From assembly GCA_013003675.1 (NCBI GenBank), contig JABDIP010000309.1:1-6267 (forward strand): a stretch of DNA of 6,267 nucleotides, written 5' to 3'. Origin of the DNA: Inquilinus sp. GTDB lineage: Bacteria > Pseudomonadota > Alphaproteobacteria > DSM-16000 > Inquilinaceae. This document shows, piece after piece, positions 6,224 through 6,267 of this stretch (the stretch's first letter is position 1; the number at the start of each line of letters is the position of its first letter). The position numbers were made by a program, and so were the translations under genes. The notes below the pieces were generated by a model that was not told the origin of the DNA, did not search any database, and saw nothing but the letters and a program-made list of their open reading frames with translations.

Positions 6224-6267
6224 CATTGGCCCGGCCGGCTTGGTCTTAGCCGTGCGTCGGAATGTAC

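Noticed and set aside
6262..6267. ATG at 6262 as the start of purQ
   Set aside because: The next codon is TAC, unlike typical PurQ N-termini, there is no good ribosome binding site, and only two codons are visible.

Overview
The window is GC-rich, densely coded chromosomal DNA that looks like an alphaproteobacterium, probably Rhodospirillales-like. The strongest clue is a DUF1476 gene (the zeta inhibitor subunit of F1FO-ATP synthase, typical of alphaproteobacteria) lying among purine-biosynthesis genes. The order purB, zeta, purC, purS is a familiar alphaproteobacterial arrangement. No mobile element, CRISPR array, tRNA or rRNA was seen.

Layout, left to right. (1) 1-636 (+) is the 3' part of a signalling protein: an Hpt/CheA-P1-like segment followed by a receiver domain, both apparently lacking their phosphorylation residues. 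(2) 629-1285 (-) is tag, 3-methyladenine DNA glycosylase I, whose last codons overlap the end of gene 1. (3) 1286-1605 has no convincing protein gene but is not empty. It holds a hairpin with a T tract, a good match to a heat-shock (sigma-32/RpoH) promoter at 1380-1408, a run of local hairpins, and a strong intrinsic terminator with a UUCG loop at 1529-1557. I read this as an undescribed small RNA gene of about 143 nt. (4) 1606-2331 (-) is a class II aldolase/adducin-family protein. (5) 2332-2523 is a divergent spacer with a strong bulged hairpin at 2366-2399. (6) 2524-3852 (+) is purB. (7) 3890-4213 (-) is the ATP synthase zeta subunit, convergent with purB. (8) 4214-4347 is a divergent spacer with two perfect short dyads. 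(9) 4348-5106 (+) is an NRDE/TANGO2-family protein. (10) 5107-5210 carries a sigma-70-like promoter and an 8-bp leader stem-loop. (11) 5211-5984 (+) is purC. (12) 5981-6223 (+) is purS, overlapping purC by 4 nt. The last 44 bases (6224-6267) show no identifiable gene start.

How the genes relate: PurC makes SAICAR. PurB splits SAICAR to AICAR and later splits adenylosuccinate to AMP. PurS is the small subunit of the three-part FGAM synthetase (PurSQL), acting earlier in the same pathway. The zeta subunit and the NRDE protein are lodged in the same neighbourhood without a direct enzymatic role. Tag repairs alkylated DNA, and the aldolase gene is independent.

The most novel item is the candidate RpoH-driven small RNA at 1415-1557. 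Next is the doubly degenerate phosphorelay-like protein at the left edge. The hairpins, dyads and promoters are read by eye, with no folding energies computed.
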